From positions 1 through 8,186 of the forward strand of contig CAYRQT010000063.1 in the NCBI GenBank assembly GCA_964426655.1: DNA of 8,186 nt, written 5' to 3'. How positions within the stretch are numbered: the first letter of the stretch is position 1; every line of letters begins with the position of its first letter. Positions 1 to 7,032 of the stretch are shown piece after piece. Position numbers and translations under genes: made by a program. The notes under the pieces are model-generated. The model worked only from the letters and a program-made list of their open reading frames with translations, searched no databases and was not told the DNA's origin. Source of the DNA: RGIG8306 sp964426655 (GTDB lineage: Bacteria > Bacillota > Clostridia > Lachnospirales > Lachnospiraceae).

Positions 1-209
1 TCTTTGATGTTCCCACAGAGAGAGTCTGTCATCGGCTGTAAGCAGACCCGGGCCCCGTCAAATGGATGAATTTCCCACAGGAGCTGCACCTTTGAATTCA
101 GTAGGGGGTGCCGGTTGTACCCGTTACGTACACTTAAGTGCCGGCGTGTGCCGGAATTAGGGTGGTACCGCGAATTTGCTTCGTCCCTTTCTGGGGCGGA
201 GCTTTTTTT
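1..209 (+). promoter_or_regulatory. tRNA-Phe T-box riboswitch leader of pheST (5' end missing)
   Basis: This leader senses uncharged tRNA-Phe and lets transcription continue into pheST when phenylalanine charging is low. Visible parts are the AG-rich bulge (AGAGAG, 19-24) and the distal Stem I helix GTCTG/CAGAC (24-28/43-47). The probable specifier UUC (72-74) sits in the context GAAT-TTC-CCA. A Stem II helix GCACC/GGTGC (86-90/107-111) follows. Stem III is TGTAC/GTACA (116-120/128-132) with the CCGTTAC loop typical of T-boxes. The T-box AGGGTGGTACCGCG lies at 159-172. Its TGGT (163-166) would pair with a tRNA acceptor end ACCA, as expected for a tRNA with discriminator A such as tRNA-Phe. 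AGGG (159-162) can pair with CCCT (185-188), so antiterminator and terminator exclude each other. The promoter and the base of Stem I lie upstream of the window. Specifier assignment is from context, supported by the downstream genes. Confidence 0.95.
178..209 (+). terminator. T-box regulated intrinsic terminator
   Basis: A 10-bp stem (178-187 with 193-202, including G-U pairs) carries a five-base loop TTTCT and is followed directly by seven T residues (203-209). Its left arm overlaps the strand that would pair with the T-box (159-162) in the antiterminator. This makes it the off-state of the tRNA-Phe riboswitch. Confidence 0.95.
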
Positions 210-242
210 GTGAAAAGGATTGAAAGACAGAGGAGTGAAAGG

Positions 243-1262
243 ATGAAGGAGAAGCTGCAGGCCATAAAAGAAAAAGCCATGGCACAAATTCAGAATGCCG
301 GCCATTTGGAAGAGTTAAATGATATCCGGGTAAATTTTCTTGGAAAAAAAGGAGAGCTGACCCAGATGCTCAAAAGCATGAAAGAGGTGGCTCCGGAGGA
401 ACGCCCCCGTTTTGGACAATGGGTAAATGAAACCAGGGAAATCATTGAAAAAAATCTGGAGGAGACCAAAAAGAAGCTGGCTTCGCTTGCCCGGGAAGAA
501 CAGATGGCCAGAGAAACCATTGATGTGACTCTGCCCGCCAGTAAGCCGGAAGTGGGACATCCTCACCCCAATGCCATTGCCTTAAAGGAGCTGGAACGCA
601 TCTTTATTGGGATGGGCTATGAAGTGGTGGACGGTCCGGAAATTGAATATGATTACTACAATTTTGAGGCTTTAAATATTCCTGCCAATCATCCGGCCAA
701 GGATGAGCAGGACACTTTCTACATCAACAGCAACATGGTGCTGCGAACCCAGACTTCTTCGGTACAGGTGCGGACCATGGAAAAGGGAAAGCTGCCCATA
801 CGTATGATCGCACCCGGACGGGTGTATCGTTCGGACGAGGTGGATGCCACCCATTCTCCTTCCTTTCATCAGGTGGAGGGGCTGGTAATCGACAGGCATA
901 TCACTTTTGCGGATCTGAAAGGCACTCTGGCCAGGTTTGCCCAGGAGTTATTTGGAGAAGAGACTAAAGTCAAATTCAGGCCCCACCATTTTCCCTTTAC
1001 GGAACCTTCTGCGGAAATGGATGTCACTTGTTTTAAATGTGGCGGGAAGGGTTGCCGAATGTGCAAGGGTTCCGGCTGGATTGAAATTCTGGGCTGCGGT
1101 ATGGTGCACCCCCATGTGCTGGAGATGAGCAAGATTGATCCGGAAGAATATACCGGCTTTGCCTTCGGCGTAGGGCTTGAAAGAATTGCCCTGTTAAAAT
1201 ATGAAATCGACGACATGCGGCTTTTGTATGAGAACGATGTGCGTTTTCTGAAACAATTCTAA
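243..1262 (+). CDS. pheS: Phenylalanyl-tRNA synthetase alpha subunit
   Basis: Catalytic subunit of the cytosolic (alpha-beta)2 phenylalanyl-tRNA synthetase, which charges tRNA-Phe using ATP. The protein has 339 residues, normal for bacterial PheS. An N-terminal coiled-coil tRNA-binding arm covers roughly residues 1-85, followed by the class II catalytic core. Core motifs include HPHPNAI (about 106-112), FHQVEG (208-213), the RPHHFPFTEPSAEMDV stretch (from 246) and the motif 3 region GFAFGVGLERIALL (from 305), whose A307 lies in the phenylalanine pocket region. Four cysteines (263, 266, 271, 274; CxxC-x4-CxxC) form the zinc-finger-like insert common in Firmicutes PheS. The start at 243 is chosen because AGGAG (231-235) lies 7 nt upstream. 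A longer in-frame ATG at 138 would run through the T-box and terminator. The gene is 23 nt from pheT and in the same operon, controlled by the T-box leader. Confidence 0.98.
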   Translation: MKEKLQAIKEKAMAQIQNAGHLEELNDIRVNFLGKKGELTQMLKSMKEVAPEERPRFGQWVNETREIIEKNLEETKKKLASLAREEQMARETIDVTLPASKPEVGHPHPNAIALKELERIFIGMGYEVVDGPEIEYDYYNFEALNIPANHPAKDEQDTFYINSNMVLRTQTSSVQVRTMEKGKLPIRMIAPGRVYRSDEVDATHSPSFHQVEGLVIDRHITFADLKGTLARFAQELFGEETKVKFRPHHFPFTEPSAEMDVTCFKCGGKGCRMCKGSGWIEILGCGMVHPHVLEMSKIDPEEYTGFAFGVGLERIALLKYEIDDMRLLYENDVRFLKQF

Positions 1263-1285
1263 GGCATGGGAAAGGATAAAAGAAA

Positions 1286-3706
1286 ATGAATGCTTCATTA
1301 TCATGGATAAAGGCGTATGTACCGGATCTGGATGTCACGGCCCAGGAATTCTGTGACGCCATGACCCTGTCCGGCACAAAAGTAGAAGGTTTTGTGGAAA
1401 AGGACAAAAATCTGGATAAAATTTATGTGGGACAGATTCTTACGGTGGAAAAGCATCCGGATGCGGATAAACTGGTGATCTGTCAGGTGGATATTGGTAC
1501 CAGAACCCTTCAGATTGTTACCGGTGCTCCCAATGTGGCTGCTGGCGCCAAGGTGCCGGTGGTACTGGATGGAGGCCGTGTGGCAGGAGGACACGATGGG
1601 GGCGCTCTGCCGGAAAACGGCATTCCCATAGAGAAAGGAAAACTTCGCGGTGTGGAATCCGACGGAATGATGTGTTCCATTGAGGAACTGGGTTCTGATA
1701 AAGCCATGTATCCGGATGCGCCGGAAAACGGTCTGTACATTTTTCCGGAAGACACCCAGGTGGGTGCGGATGCAGTGGAAGTGCTGGGTCTTCATGATGC
1801 CGTTTATGAATTTGAAATCACTTCCAACCGGGTGGATTGTTATAGTGTAATCGGCATTGCCAGGGAAGCGGCGGCCACCTTCAGAAAGCCCTTTTTCCCG
1901 CCCAGAATATATAAAACGGGAAACGAAGAGAAGGCCTCGGACTATCTGCAGGTGGAAGTGGCAGATCCGGACCTGTGCCCCAGATACATGGCAAGAGTGG
2001 TGAAAAATGTAAAAATCGCCCCTTCTCCTGCATGGCTGCAGCGCCGCCTGGCTTCCTGCGGTATCCGGCCCATTAACAATCTGGTGGACATTACCAATTA
2101 CATCATGGAGGAATATGGACAACCCATGCATGCTTTTGATTATGATCTGCTGGCAGGACATACCATCCGGGTTGCCCGCGCACAGGAAGACCAGACCTTT
2201 GTCACATTGGATGGCCAGACCAGAAAGCTGGACAACAGCATCCTGATGATCAATGACGGGGAAAAGCCAGTGGCCATTGCCGGCATTATGGGGGGAGAAA
2301 ATTCCATGATTACGGAGACCGTGAAAACCATGGTGTTTGAATCTGCCTGCTTTGATGGGACAAACGTTCGCCTTTCTGCAAAAAAACTGGGGCTGCGTAC
2401 GGACGCCTCCGGTAAATTTGAAAAAGGGCTGGATCCGGAAAACTGTGGGGCAGCCATTGACCGGGCCTGCCAGTTGATTGAAGAGCTGGGGGCAGGAGAA
2501 GTGGTTGGCGGCGCAGTAGATGTATACAGCACCAGAAAAGCCCCTGTTGCCATTCCCTTTGACCCGGACTTTATTAATGGCCTTTTAGGCACATCTCTTT
2601 CTGCAGACGAAATGCTGGCCTATTTCCCGCCCCTTGAAGTGGAATATAAACCGGCTACCCGGCTTTTGCATGTACCCAGCTTTCGACAGGACCTCCTGTG
2701 CAAAGCGGACATTGCAGAAGAAGTGGCCCGTTTCTATGGCTATGATAACATTCCCATGACGCTGCCCACAGGGGAGGCCACCATGGGCGGAAAGTCATTA
2801 AAAAACCGCATTGAAGACCTGGGCTGCGAGACTGCGGAATATGCAGGTTTTAACCATGCCATGACCTACTCCTTTGAAAGTCCCAAGGTATTTGATAAGC
2901 TGCTTTTAAGCCCGGAAAGCCCTCTTCGCAGAGCAGTGACCATTCAGAATCCTCTGGGAGAAGATTTCAGCATCATGCGTACCACCACCATGAACGGCAT
3001 GCTGACTTCCCTGGCCACAAACTATAACCGGCGCAATAAAGGGGTCAAATTATATGAACTTACCAATGTATATATTCCCCATGAGGTGCCTGCCGTCACA
3101 TTACCGGATGAGCGGATGCATCTGACTTTCGGTATGTATGGAGCTGGCGACTTCTTCCATCTGAAAGGCGTAATCGAAGAATATCTGGATAAACTGGGCA
3201 TGAAAAAGAAGCCCCATTATGATCCTTTGGCCGATATTCCCTATCTACACCCGGGACGGAAGGCGGAAATCTTCTATGAGGGCATTTCCATTGGCTATCT
3301 GGGAGAAATCCATCCAACAGTGGCAGAGACATATGGCATAGGAGAACGACCATACGTGGGCGTTCTGGAAATAGACAAGCTGGTGCCTCTGACCACATTT
3401 GATCGAAAATATGTGCACGTTGCCAGATATCCGGCTGTGACCAGAGATTTGAGCATGGTCATGAAAAAAGAAATTCTGGTGGGGCAGATTGAAGCCGTTC
3501 TGGAGAAAAAAGGCGGCAATCTGCTGGAGACCTATCAGCTTTTTGACGTATATGAAGGCAGTCAGATTACGGCGGGATATAAATCCGTTGCTTATGCACT
3601 GACTTTTCGGGCCAAGGACAGAACCCTCTCTGATCAGGAAGTCAATGACATCATGAATGAAATTTTAAAGGGCCTGGATAAATTAGGGGTTTCTCTGCGG
3701 AAATAG
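1286..3706 (+). CDS. pheT: Phenylalanyl-tRNA synthetase beta subunit
   Basis: Beta subunit of phenylalanyl-tRNA synthetase. It binds tRNA-Phe and edits mischarged Tyr-tRNA-Phe. The 806-residue length matches full-size bacterial PheT (about 800). Domains in order: an EMAP-like tRNA-binding OB fold with HPDADKL (57-63) within about 40-150; the B3/B4 editing domain at about 210-390; the B5 domain at about 422-490; a catalytically inactive synthetase-like core at about 495-690; and a C-terminal ferredoxin-fold anticodon-binding domain (FDX-ACB) at about 710-803 beginning at YVHVARYP. The start is supported by AAGGA (1272-1276), 9 nt upstream. It is translated from the same T-box-controlled message as pheS. 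No intrinsic terminator is visible after its stop, so read-through into secG is possible. Confidence 0.98.
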   Translation: MNASLSWIKAYVPDLDVTAQEFCDAMTLSGTKVEGFVEKDKNLDKIYVGQILTVEKHPDADKLVICQVDIGTRTLQIVTGAPNVAAGAKVPVVLDGGRVAGGHDGGALPENGIPIEKGKLRGVESDGMMCSIEELGSDKAMYPDAPENGLYIFPEDTQVGADAVEVLGLHDAVYEFEITSNRVDCYSVIGIAREAAATFRKPFFPPRIYKTGNEEKASDYLQVEVADPDLCPRYMARVVKNVKIAPSPAWLQRRLASCGIRPINNLVDITNYIMEEYGQPMHAFDYDLLAGHTIRVARAQEDQTFVTLDGQTRKLDNSILMINDGEKPVAIAGIMGGENSMITETVKTMVFESACFDGTNVRLSAKKLGLRTDASGKFEKGLDPENCGAAIDRACQLIEELGAGEVVGGAVDVYSTRKAPVAIPFDPDFINGLLGTSLSADEMLAYFPPLEVEYKPATRLLHVPSFRQDLLCKADIAEEVARFYGYDNIPMTLPTGEATMGGKSLKNRIEDLGCETAEYAGFNHAMTYSFESPKVFDKLLLSPESPLRRAVTIQNPLGEDFSIMRTTTMNGMLTSLATNYNRRNKGVKLYELTNVYIPHEVPAVTLPDERMHLTFGMYGAGDFFHLKGVIEEYLDKLGMKKKPHYDPLADIPYLHPGRKAEIFYEGISIGYLGEIHPTVAETYGIGERPYVGVLEIDKLVPLTTFDRKYVHVARYPAVTRDLSMVMKKEILVGQIEAVLEKKGGNLLETYQLFDVYEGSQITAGYKSVAYALTFRAKDRTLSDQEVNDIMNEILKGLDKLGVSLRK

Positions 3707-3717
3707 CCATAAAGTTC

Positions 3718-3746
3718 TTGTATTGCTCAGCAATCTATGTTACAAT
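3718..3746 (+). promoter_or_regulatory. Putative sigma-A promoter for secG
   Basis: A -35 box TTGTAT (3718-3723) and a -10 box TACAAT (3741-3746, 5 of 6 consensus) are separated by 17 nt, starting 12 nt after the pheT stop. The -35 box matches only the TTG half of the consensus. The spacer contains the inverted repeat ATTGC-TCA-GCAAT (3722-3734). Transcription would start near 3753, leaving a leader of about 53 nt before secG. Confidence 0.65.
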
Positions 3747-3763
3747 ACCCATGTTTGTTGTAC

Positions 3764-3784
3764 ATGTCCCGGGAAACCGGACAT
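3764..3784 (+). promoter_or_regulatory. GAAA-tetraloop hairpin in the secG leader
   Basis: ATGTCC-(C)-GG (3764-3772) pairs with CCGGACAT (3777-3784) around a GAAA loop (3773-3776), with a single bulged C. GAAA is a stable GNRA tetraloop. No U-tract follows, so it is not an intrinsic terminator. It lies 7 nt upstream of the secG SD (GGAGG, 3792-3796). It could stabilise the 5' end or bind a regulator, but no known riboswitch is recognised. Confidence 0.5.
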
Positions 3785-3805
3785 AAGATGTGGAGGTTTG
3801 TTAGC

Positions 3806-4048
3806 ATGGCAACTGTATTTCGTGGTATTTTAACAGTCATATTTGTTTTAATCAGTTTGGCAATTTCAATTATCATTTTGTTTCAGGAGGGCAAATCTGC
3901 CGGCCTTTCCGGTGCCATCAGCGGTGCCGCTGAAACTTATTGGAGCAAAAACAAGGGGCGTTCCATTGAAGGGAAGCTGGAAAAAGCAACCCGCTACCTG
4001 TTGATTGCATTCATGGTCATTGCCATCATACTTAACATTAATTTTTGA
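3806..4048 (+). CDS. secG: Preprotein translocase subunit SecG
   Basis: Small non-essential subunit of the SecYEG channel in the cytoplasmic membrane, aiding SecA-driven protein export. The 80-residue protein has two hydrophobic segments (about residues 4-26 and 59-79) separated by a polar loop. The loop contains the family signature LFQEGKSAGLSGAISGA right after the first membrane segment, then ETYWSKNKGR. The start at 3806 is chosen because GGAGG (3792-3796) lies 9 nt upstream. The longer in-frame ATG at 3737 falls inside the promoter and leader hairpin and would add a non-SecG extension. The gene is followed 5 nt later by a strong terminator and then by rnr, a common Firmicutes order. Confidence 0.96.
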   Translation: MATVFRGILTVIFVLISLAISIIILFQEGKSAGLSGAISGAAETYWSKNKGRSIEGKLEKATRYLLIAFMVIAIILNINF

Positions 4049-4052
4049 GATT

Positions 4053-4082
4053 AAAACACTCTTGTCATAAGAGTGTTTTTTT
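4053..4082 (+). terminator. Intrinsic terminator between secG and rnr
   Basis: AAAACACTCTT (4053-4063) pairs perfectly with AAGAGTGTTTT (4069-4079) around a GTCAT loop, and the T-run spans 4076-4082. It begins 5 nt after the secG stop and ends 8 nt before the rnr SD. Any rnr-smpB transcript that starts upstream must read through it, so it may act as an attenuator that lowers rnr expression relative to secG. Confidence 0.9.
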
Positions 4083-4098
4083 CACTTTATGGAGATAT

Positions 4099-6278
4099 AT
4101 GAATCAGGAAGAACTGGAACAAAAAAAAGAGAAATTAAAGGGGCTTTTTACATCGCCCCAGTATAAACCCATGAAATTAAAGGAACTGGCTATTTTGCTG
4201 GATGTGCCAAAGGATCGCCGTCAGGATCTGGAAGAGGTTTTAAAGGCGCTGATGGCAGATGGCGTCATTGGCATCAGTTCCAAAGGGAAATATGGAAAGA
4301 ATATGGACGGACATCTGACAGGCACCTTCATGTCCACGGAACAGGGATATGGATTTGTGCGCGTGGAAGGTGAACCGGAGGATGTTTTTATCAGCCGCCA
4401 GAATACTGCCCAGGCCATGGAAGGAGATGTGGTCAGTCTGCAAATTCTGCCATCCATCGGTTTCCGGGNNNNNNNNNNATCATTCGTATTCAGCAGCATG
4501 CCGTGGAACGGGTGGTGGGCACCTATGAAAAAAATGGAAAATCCGGATTTGTGGTGCCGGATAACCGTAAACTCCACATAGATGTCTATATTCCGGCCGG
4601 AAAAGAAATGGGAGCAGTAACGGGACACAAGGTTGTGGCCGGATTGACAAGTTATGGAGATGACCGGCATAAACCGGAGGGGGTAATCACAGAAATTCTG
4701 GGGCATCAGAATGATCCTGGTACGGATATTCTTTCCGTTATTAAAGCCTATGATCTGCCATATGCCTTTCCACCGGACGTAATGGAAGAGGTGGCCCGCA
4801 TTCCTCAGGTGGTCCTTCCTTCGGAAAAAGAAGGGCGCAGAGATTTGCGACATCTTCTCACCATTACCATTGACGGAGAGGATGCCAAAGATCTGGATGA
4901 TGCGGTAACCCTGGAGATAAAAGGACAGGCCCATTTCCTGCTTGGCGTTCATATTGCGGATGTAACCCATTATGTCCGGGAAAACACAAAGCTGGACCAG
5001 GAAGCCTATCTGAGAGGCACCAGCTGTTACCTCGTGGACAGGGTCATCCCCATGTTGCCTCATCGGCTAAGCAATGGCATCTGTTCTCTGAATGTCGGAG
5101 AGGACCGGCTCGCCTTAAGCTGCCTGATGGAAATTGACAATCAGGGACATGTGGTGGATCATGAAATTGTGGAAAGTCTGATTCACGTGGACAGGCGCAT
5201 GAGTTACACGGAAGTATATGCCCTTTTTACCCAGGATGAAAAGAGAAATCAGCTAAAGGCGGAAAATCCCCCACTCCTGGATATGCTGCTGCAGATGCGG
5301 GAATGTGCCTCTTTTTTGCGCAAGGCCAGAATGAAGCGAGGGGCACTGGATTTTGATTTTCCGGAAGCCAAAATCCGTTTAAATGCCAAGGGGATTCCAG
5401 TGGAAATCTACCCCTATGTCCATAATGAAGCCACAGGACTTATTGAAGATTTCATGATTGCAGCCAATGAAACAGTAGCAGAGGATTTTTACTGGCGCGG
5501 GGTACCTTTTCTGTATCGCAATCATGAAAAGCCTGATGAAGAGAAAATGGAGCAGTTCATCGCCTTTTTACATCATTATGGTATTACGCTCCATCCGCAG
5601 AACCGGGAGGTACACCCCAAGGAACTGCAGAAAGTGATGGAGAAAATTAAGGGGACAGAAGAGGAGCTGCTTTTATCCAGGCTGATGCTAAGAGCATTAC
5701 GCCAGGCCAGATATGCCCCTGAGCGGTTGGGCCATTACGGACTTGCCTCAAAATACTACACGCATTTTACTTCCCCCATACGCCGTTATCCAGACCTTCA
5801 GATTCATCGCATTATCAAAGCATGTCTGCGCCATACCCTTACGGAAAAGCAACAGAACCGCCTGGAAAAGCGGATGCCTGAGGTGGGCATTCATACCAGC
5901 ATGACGGAACGGCGGGCCGACGAGGTAGAGCGGGAAGTGGAAAAAATAAAGAAAGCCCAGTACATGGAAAACCATATTGGTGAGATCTTTACCGGTGTCA
6001 TTTCAGGGGTGACCAACTATGGTCTTTATGTGGAACTGTCCAATACGGTGGAAGGGTTTATTCATGTGAGCCGACTGAAAGGGGATTACTTTCACTTTGA
6101 TTCGGAATCATATGCTCTCGTAGGGGAAATGACGAATAGGCGCTTTCAGCTGGGGCAGAAAGTGCAGGTGCGGGTAGAAAATGCAGATCATTTTATCCCT
6201 CAGGTAGAATTTTCTCCTGCAGGGGAGCCAATGGAGAATAGGATAACAGGAAAGAAAAATGGGAAGAGACAGCATTAA
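4099..6278 (+). CDS. rnr: Ribonuclease R (VacB/RNase II family), split only by an assembly gap
   Basis: Processive 3'-5' exoribonuclease that degrades structured RNA and, with tmRNA-SmpB, non-stop mRNAs. Domains in order: an N-terminal winged-helix (residues about 1-70), cold-shock domain 1 (about 73-117, LTGTF...GYGFVRV), cold-shock domain 2 (nt about 4509-4690, VVGTYE...), the RNB catalytic domain (about 4837-5830) and an S1 domain (about 5979-6188), with a short basic tail. The active-site motif IDGEDAKDLDD has its four metal-binding aspartates at codons 4872, 4890, 4896 and 4899. The conserved FTSPIRRYPD follows near 5765. Ten Ns (4469-4478) interrupt the frame. 123 codons plus one base precede the gap and 599 codons follow, so a real gap of 2, 5, 8... 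nt would restore it. About 725 residues is normal. The start follows GGAG (4091-4094), a short 4-nt spacing. The end overlaps smpB by 20 nt. Confidence 0.96.
4469..4478. other. Assembly gap (10 N)
   Basis: Ten ambiguous bases lie in the linker between the two cold-shock domains of rnr. The N count does not keep the reading frame: the upstream part is in frame 4099 and the downstream part resumes with IIRIQQHAVERVVG in frame 4479. The length is therefore a placeholder, and the apparent frameshift is not evidence of a pseudogene. Confidence 0.98.
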
Positions 6279-6723
6279 ACTGATTGCCAATAACAAAAAG
6301 GCATATTTTGATTATTTTATTGAAGAAAAGTTTGAAGCCGGCATTGCATTGGCTGGCACGGAAGTAAAGGCCCTTCGTCAGGGAAAATGCAGCCTGAAGG
6401 AAGCATTTGTGCGAATAGAAAATGACGAGGTCTACGTATATCATATGCACATCAGCCCCTACGAAAAAGGAAATATTTTCAATAAAGATCCCTTAAGGAC
6501 AAGAAAACTGTTGCTTCACAAACCACAGATTCACAAACTGCTGGGAAAGATCAAAGAGAAGGGCTACACCCTTGTGCCTTTACAGATTTATTTTAAAGGC
6601 AGCCTGGTAAAGGTGGAAATTGGACTGGCCAGAGGTAAAAAGCTGTATGACAAGCGGGAAGACATTGCCAAAAAAGATCAGAGAAGGGAAGCTGAAAAGG
6701 AATTTAAAATCAAAAATCTGTAA
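6259..6723 (+). CDS. smpB: SsrA-binding protein SmpB
   Basis: RNA-binding partner of tmRNA. It delivers alanyl-tmRNA to stalled ribosomes and fills the decoding centre with its C-terminal tail. The 154 residues match the family length. Family features are the N-terminal IANNKKAYFDYFIEEKFEAG stretch, the GTEVKALR motif (33-40), HMHISPY, and the basic C-terminal tail DKREDIAKKDQRREAEKE that becomes helical in the ribosome. The start ATG lies inside the end of rnr (20-nt overlap), with AGGA (6248-6251) 7 nt upstream. This implies coupled transcription and probably coupled translation with RNase R. The unit ends at the hairpin terminator 31 nt after the stop codon. The tmRNA gene that often follows smpB is not found in the window. 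Confidence 0.98.
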   Translation: MGRDSIKLIANNKKAYFDYFIEEKFEAGIALAGTEVKALRQGKCSLKEAFVRIENDEVYVYHMHISPYEKGNIFNKDPLRTRKLLLHKPQIHKLLGKIKEKGYTLVPLQIYFKGSLVKVEIGLARGKKLYDKREDIAKKDQRREAEKEFKIKNL

Positions 6724-6753
6724 ATAAATAATGGATAGTTTAAATAGAAATGA

Positions 6754-6798
6754 CTGCCCCTGGTTAGAACAAATACTAATCATTGGCAGCCTTTTTTT
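6754..6798 (+). terminator. Intrinsic terminator after smpB
   Basis: A two-part stem, CTGCC/GGCAG (6754-6758/6785-6789) and GGTTAG/CTAATC (6762-6767/6776-6781, one G-U pair), is separated by small internal loops and capped by AACAAATA. Seven T residues (6792-6798) follow. It closes the rnr-smpB transcription unit. Confidence 0.88.
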
Positions 6799-6831
6799 AT
6801 AAAAAAATATCACTTGCACTTTGGAGAAGAA

Positions 6832-6918
6832 GTGGGCTACACATGTAAAAGCGGAACAAAATGTAAGAGGGGAAAGCAGGGCACACCAAAAGAAACTGTT
6901 TTCAAAACAAAACATTAA
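6832..6918 (+). CDS. Possible 28-residue basic peptide (weak)
   Basis: A GTG-started frame preceded by GGAG (6823-6826) at 5-nt spacing encodes a short, lysine-rich peptide with two cysteines (GYTCKSGTKCKRGK...). It ends at TAA before the AT-rich tract. I do not recognise it. It has no visible promoter of its own and lies just past the smpB terminator. It could equally be a chance frame or a relic of an older gene. Confidence 0.15.
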   Translation: MGYTCKSGTKCKRGKQGTPKETVFKTKH

Positions 6919-6966
6919 TTAATTCATATAACACAACCTTTATACAACCAAATCTCGGCATAAACC

Positions 6967-6995
6967 TTGTTTAGTTCGGAAACATATGGTGTAAT
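6967..6995 (+). promoter_or_regulatory. Extended -10 promoter of the secreted protein gene
   Basis: A -35 box TTGTTT (6967-6972) and a -10 box TGTAAT (6990-6995, 5 of 6 consensus) are separated by 17 nt. A TGG immediately before the -10 box fits the extended -10 TGn motif. A start near 7002 would leave a leader of about 30 nt with the SD GAGGA (7023-7027). The gene is therefore probably an independent transcription unit. Confidence 0.6.
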
Positions 6996-7032
6996 TATTT
7001 AACTAATACATAACGAATGTGCGAGGAAGAAT

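Larger units (their letters stand above)
6799..7032. other. AT-rich intergenic region
   Basis: With the terminator just before it, this makes 309 bases without a confident gene between smpB and the surface-protein gene. It holds one weak short reading frame (6832-6918), an 11-nt palindrome GTTTTCAAAAC (6898-6908), an AT-rich tract, and the promoter and SD of the next gene. I looked for a tmRNA here and saw neither the GC-rich tRNA-like ends nor a TTCGA T-arm with a 3' CCA region. Confidence 0.7.

Noticed and set aside
138..242. N-terminal extension of pheS from an upstream in-frame ATG
   Set aside because: It would translate the T-box and terminator hairpin, has no SD, and is unlike any PheS N-terminus; the ATG at 243 has AGGAG 7 nt upstream.
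1301..2161. Long minus-strand reading frame opposite pheT
   Set aside because: It lies wholly within a strongly conserved gene and its translation has no recognisable features; it is a shadow frame.
3737..3805. N-terminal extension of secG from ATG 3737
   Set aside because: The ATG overlaps the putative -10 box and the extension covers the leader hairpin; SecG begins normally at 3806 with a strong SD.
4045..4098. N-terminal extension of rnr from ATG 4045
   Set aside because: It overlaps the secG stop and runs through the terminator; the family N-terminus and an SD fit ATG 4099.
4221..5063. Minus-strand reading frame opposite rnr
   Set aside because: It crosses the assembly gap, is antisense to conserved RNase R domains and resembles no protein family.
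4503..6278. A separate 591-residue RNase R starting at GTG 4503
   Set aside because: The frame continues upstream to the N gap with RNase R-like sequence (IIRIQQHAVERV), so it is the second half of one gene.
6898..6908. Palindrome GTTTTCAAAAC as an operator
   Set aside because: It is short, AT-rich, and about 60 nt upstream of the nearest promoter; it could easily occur by chance.
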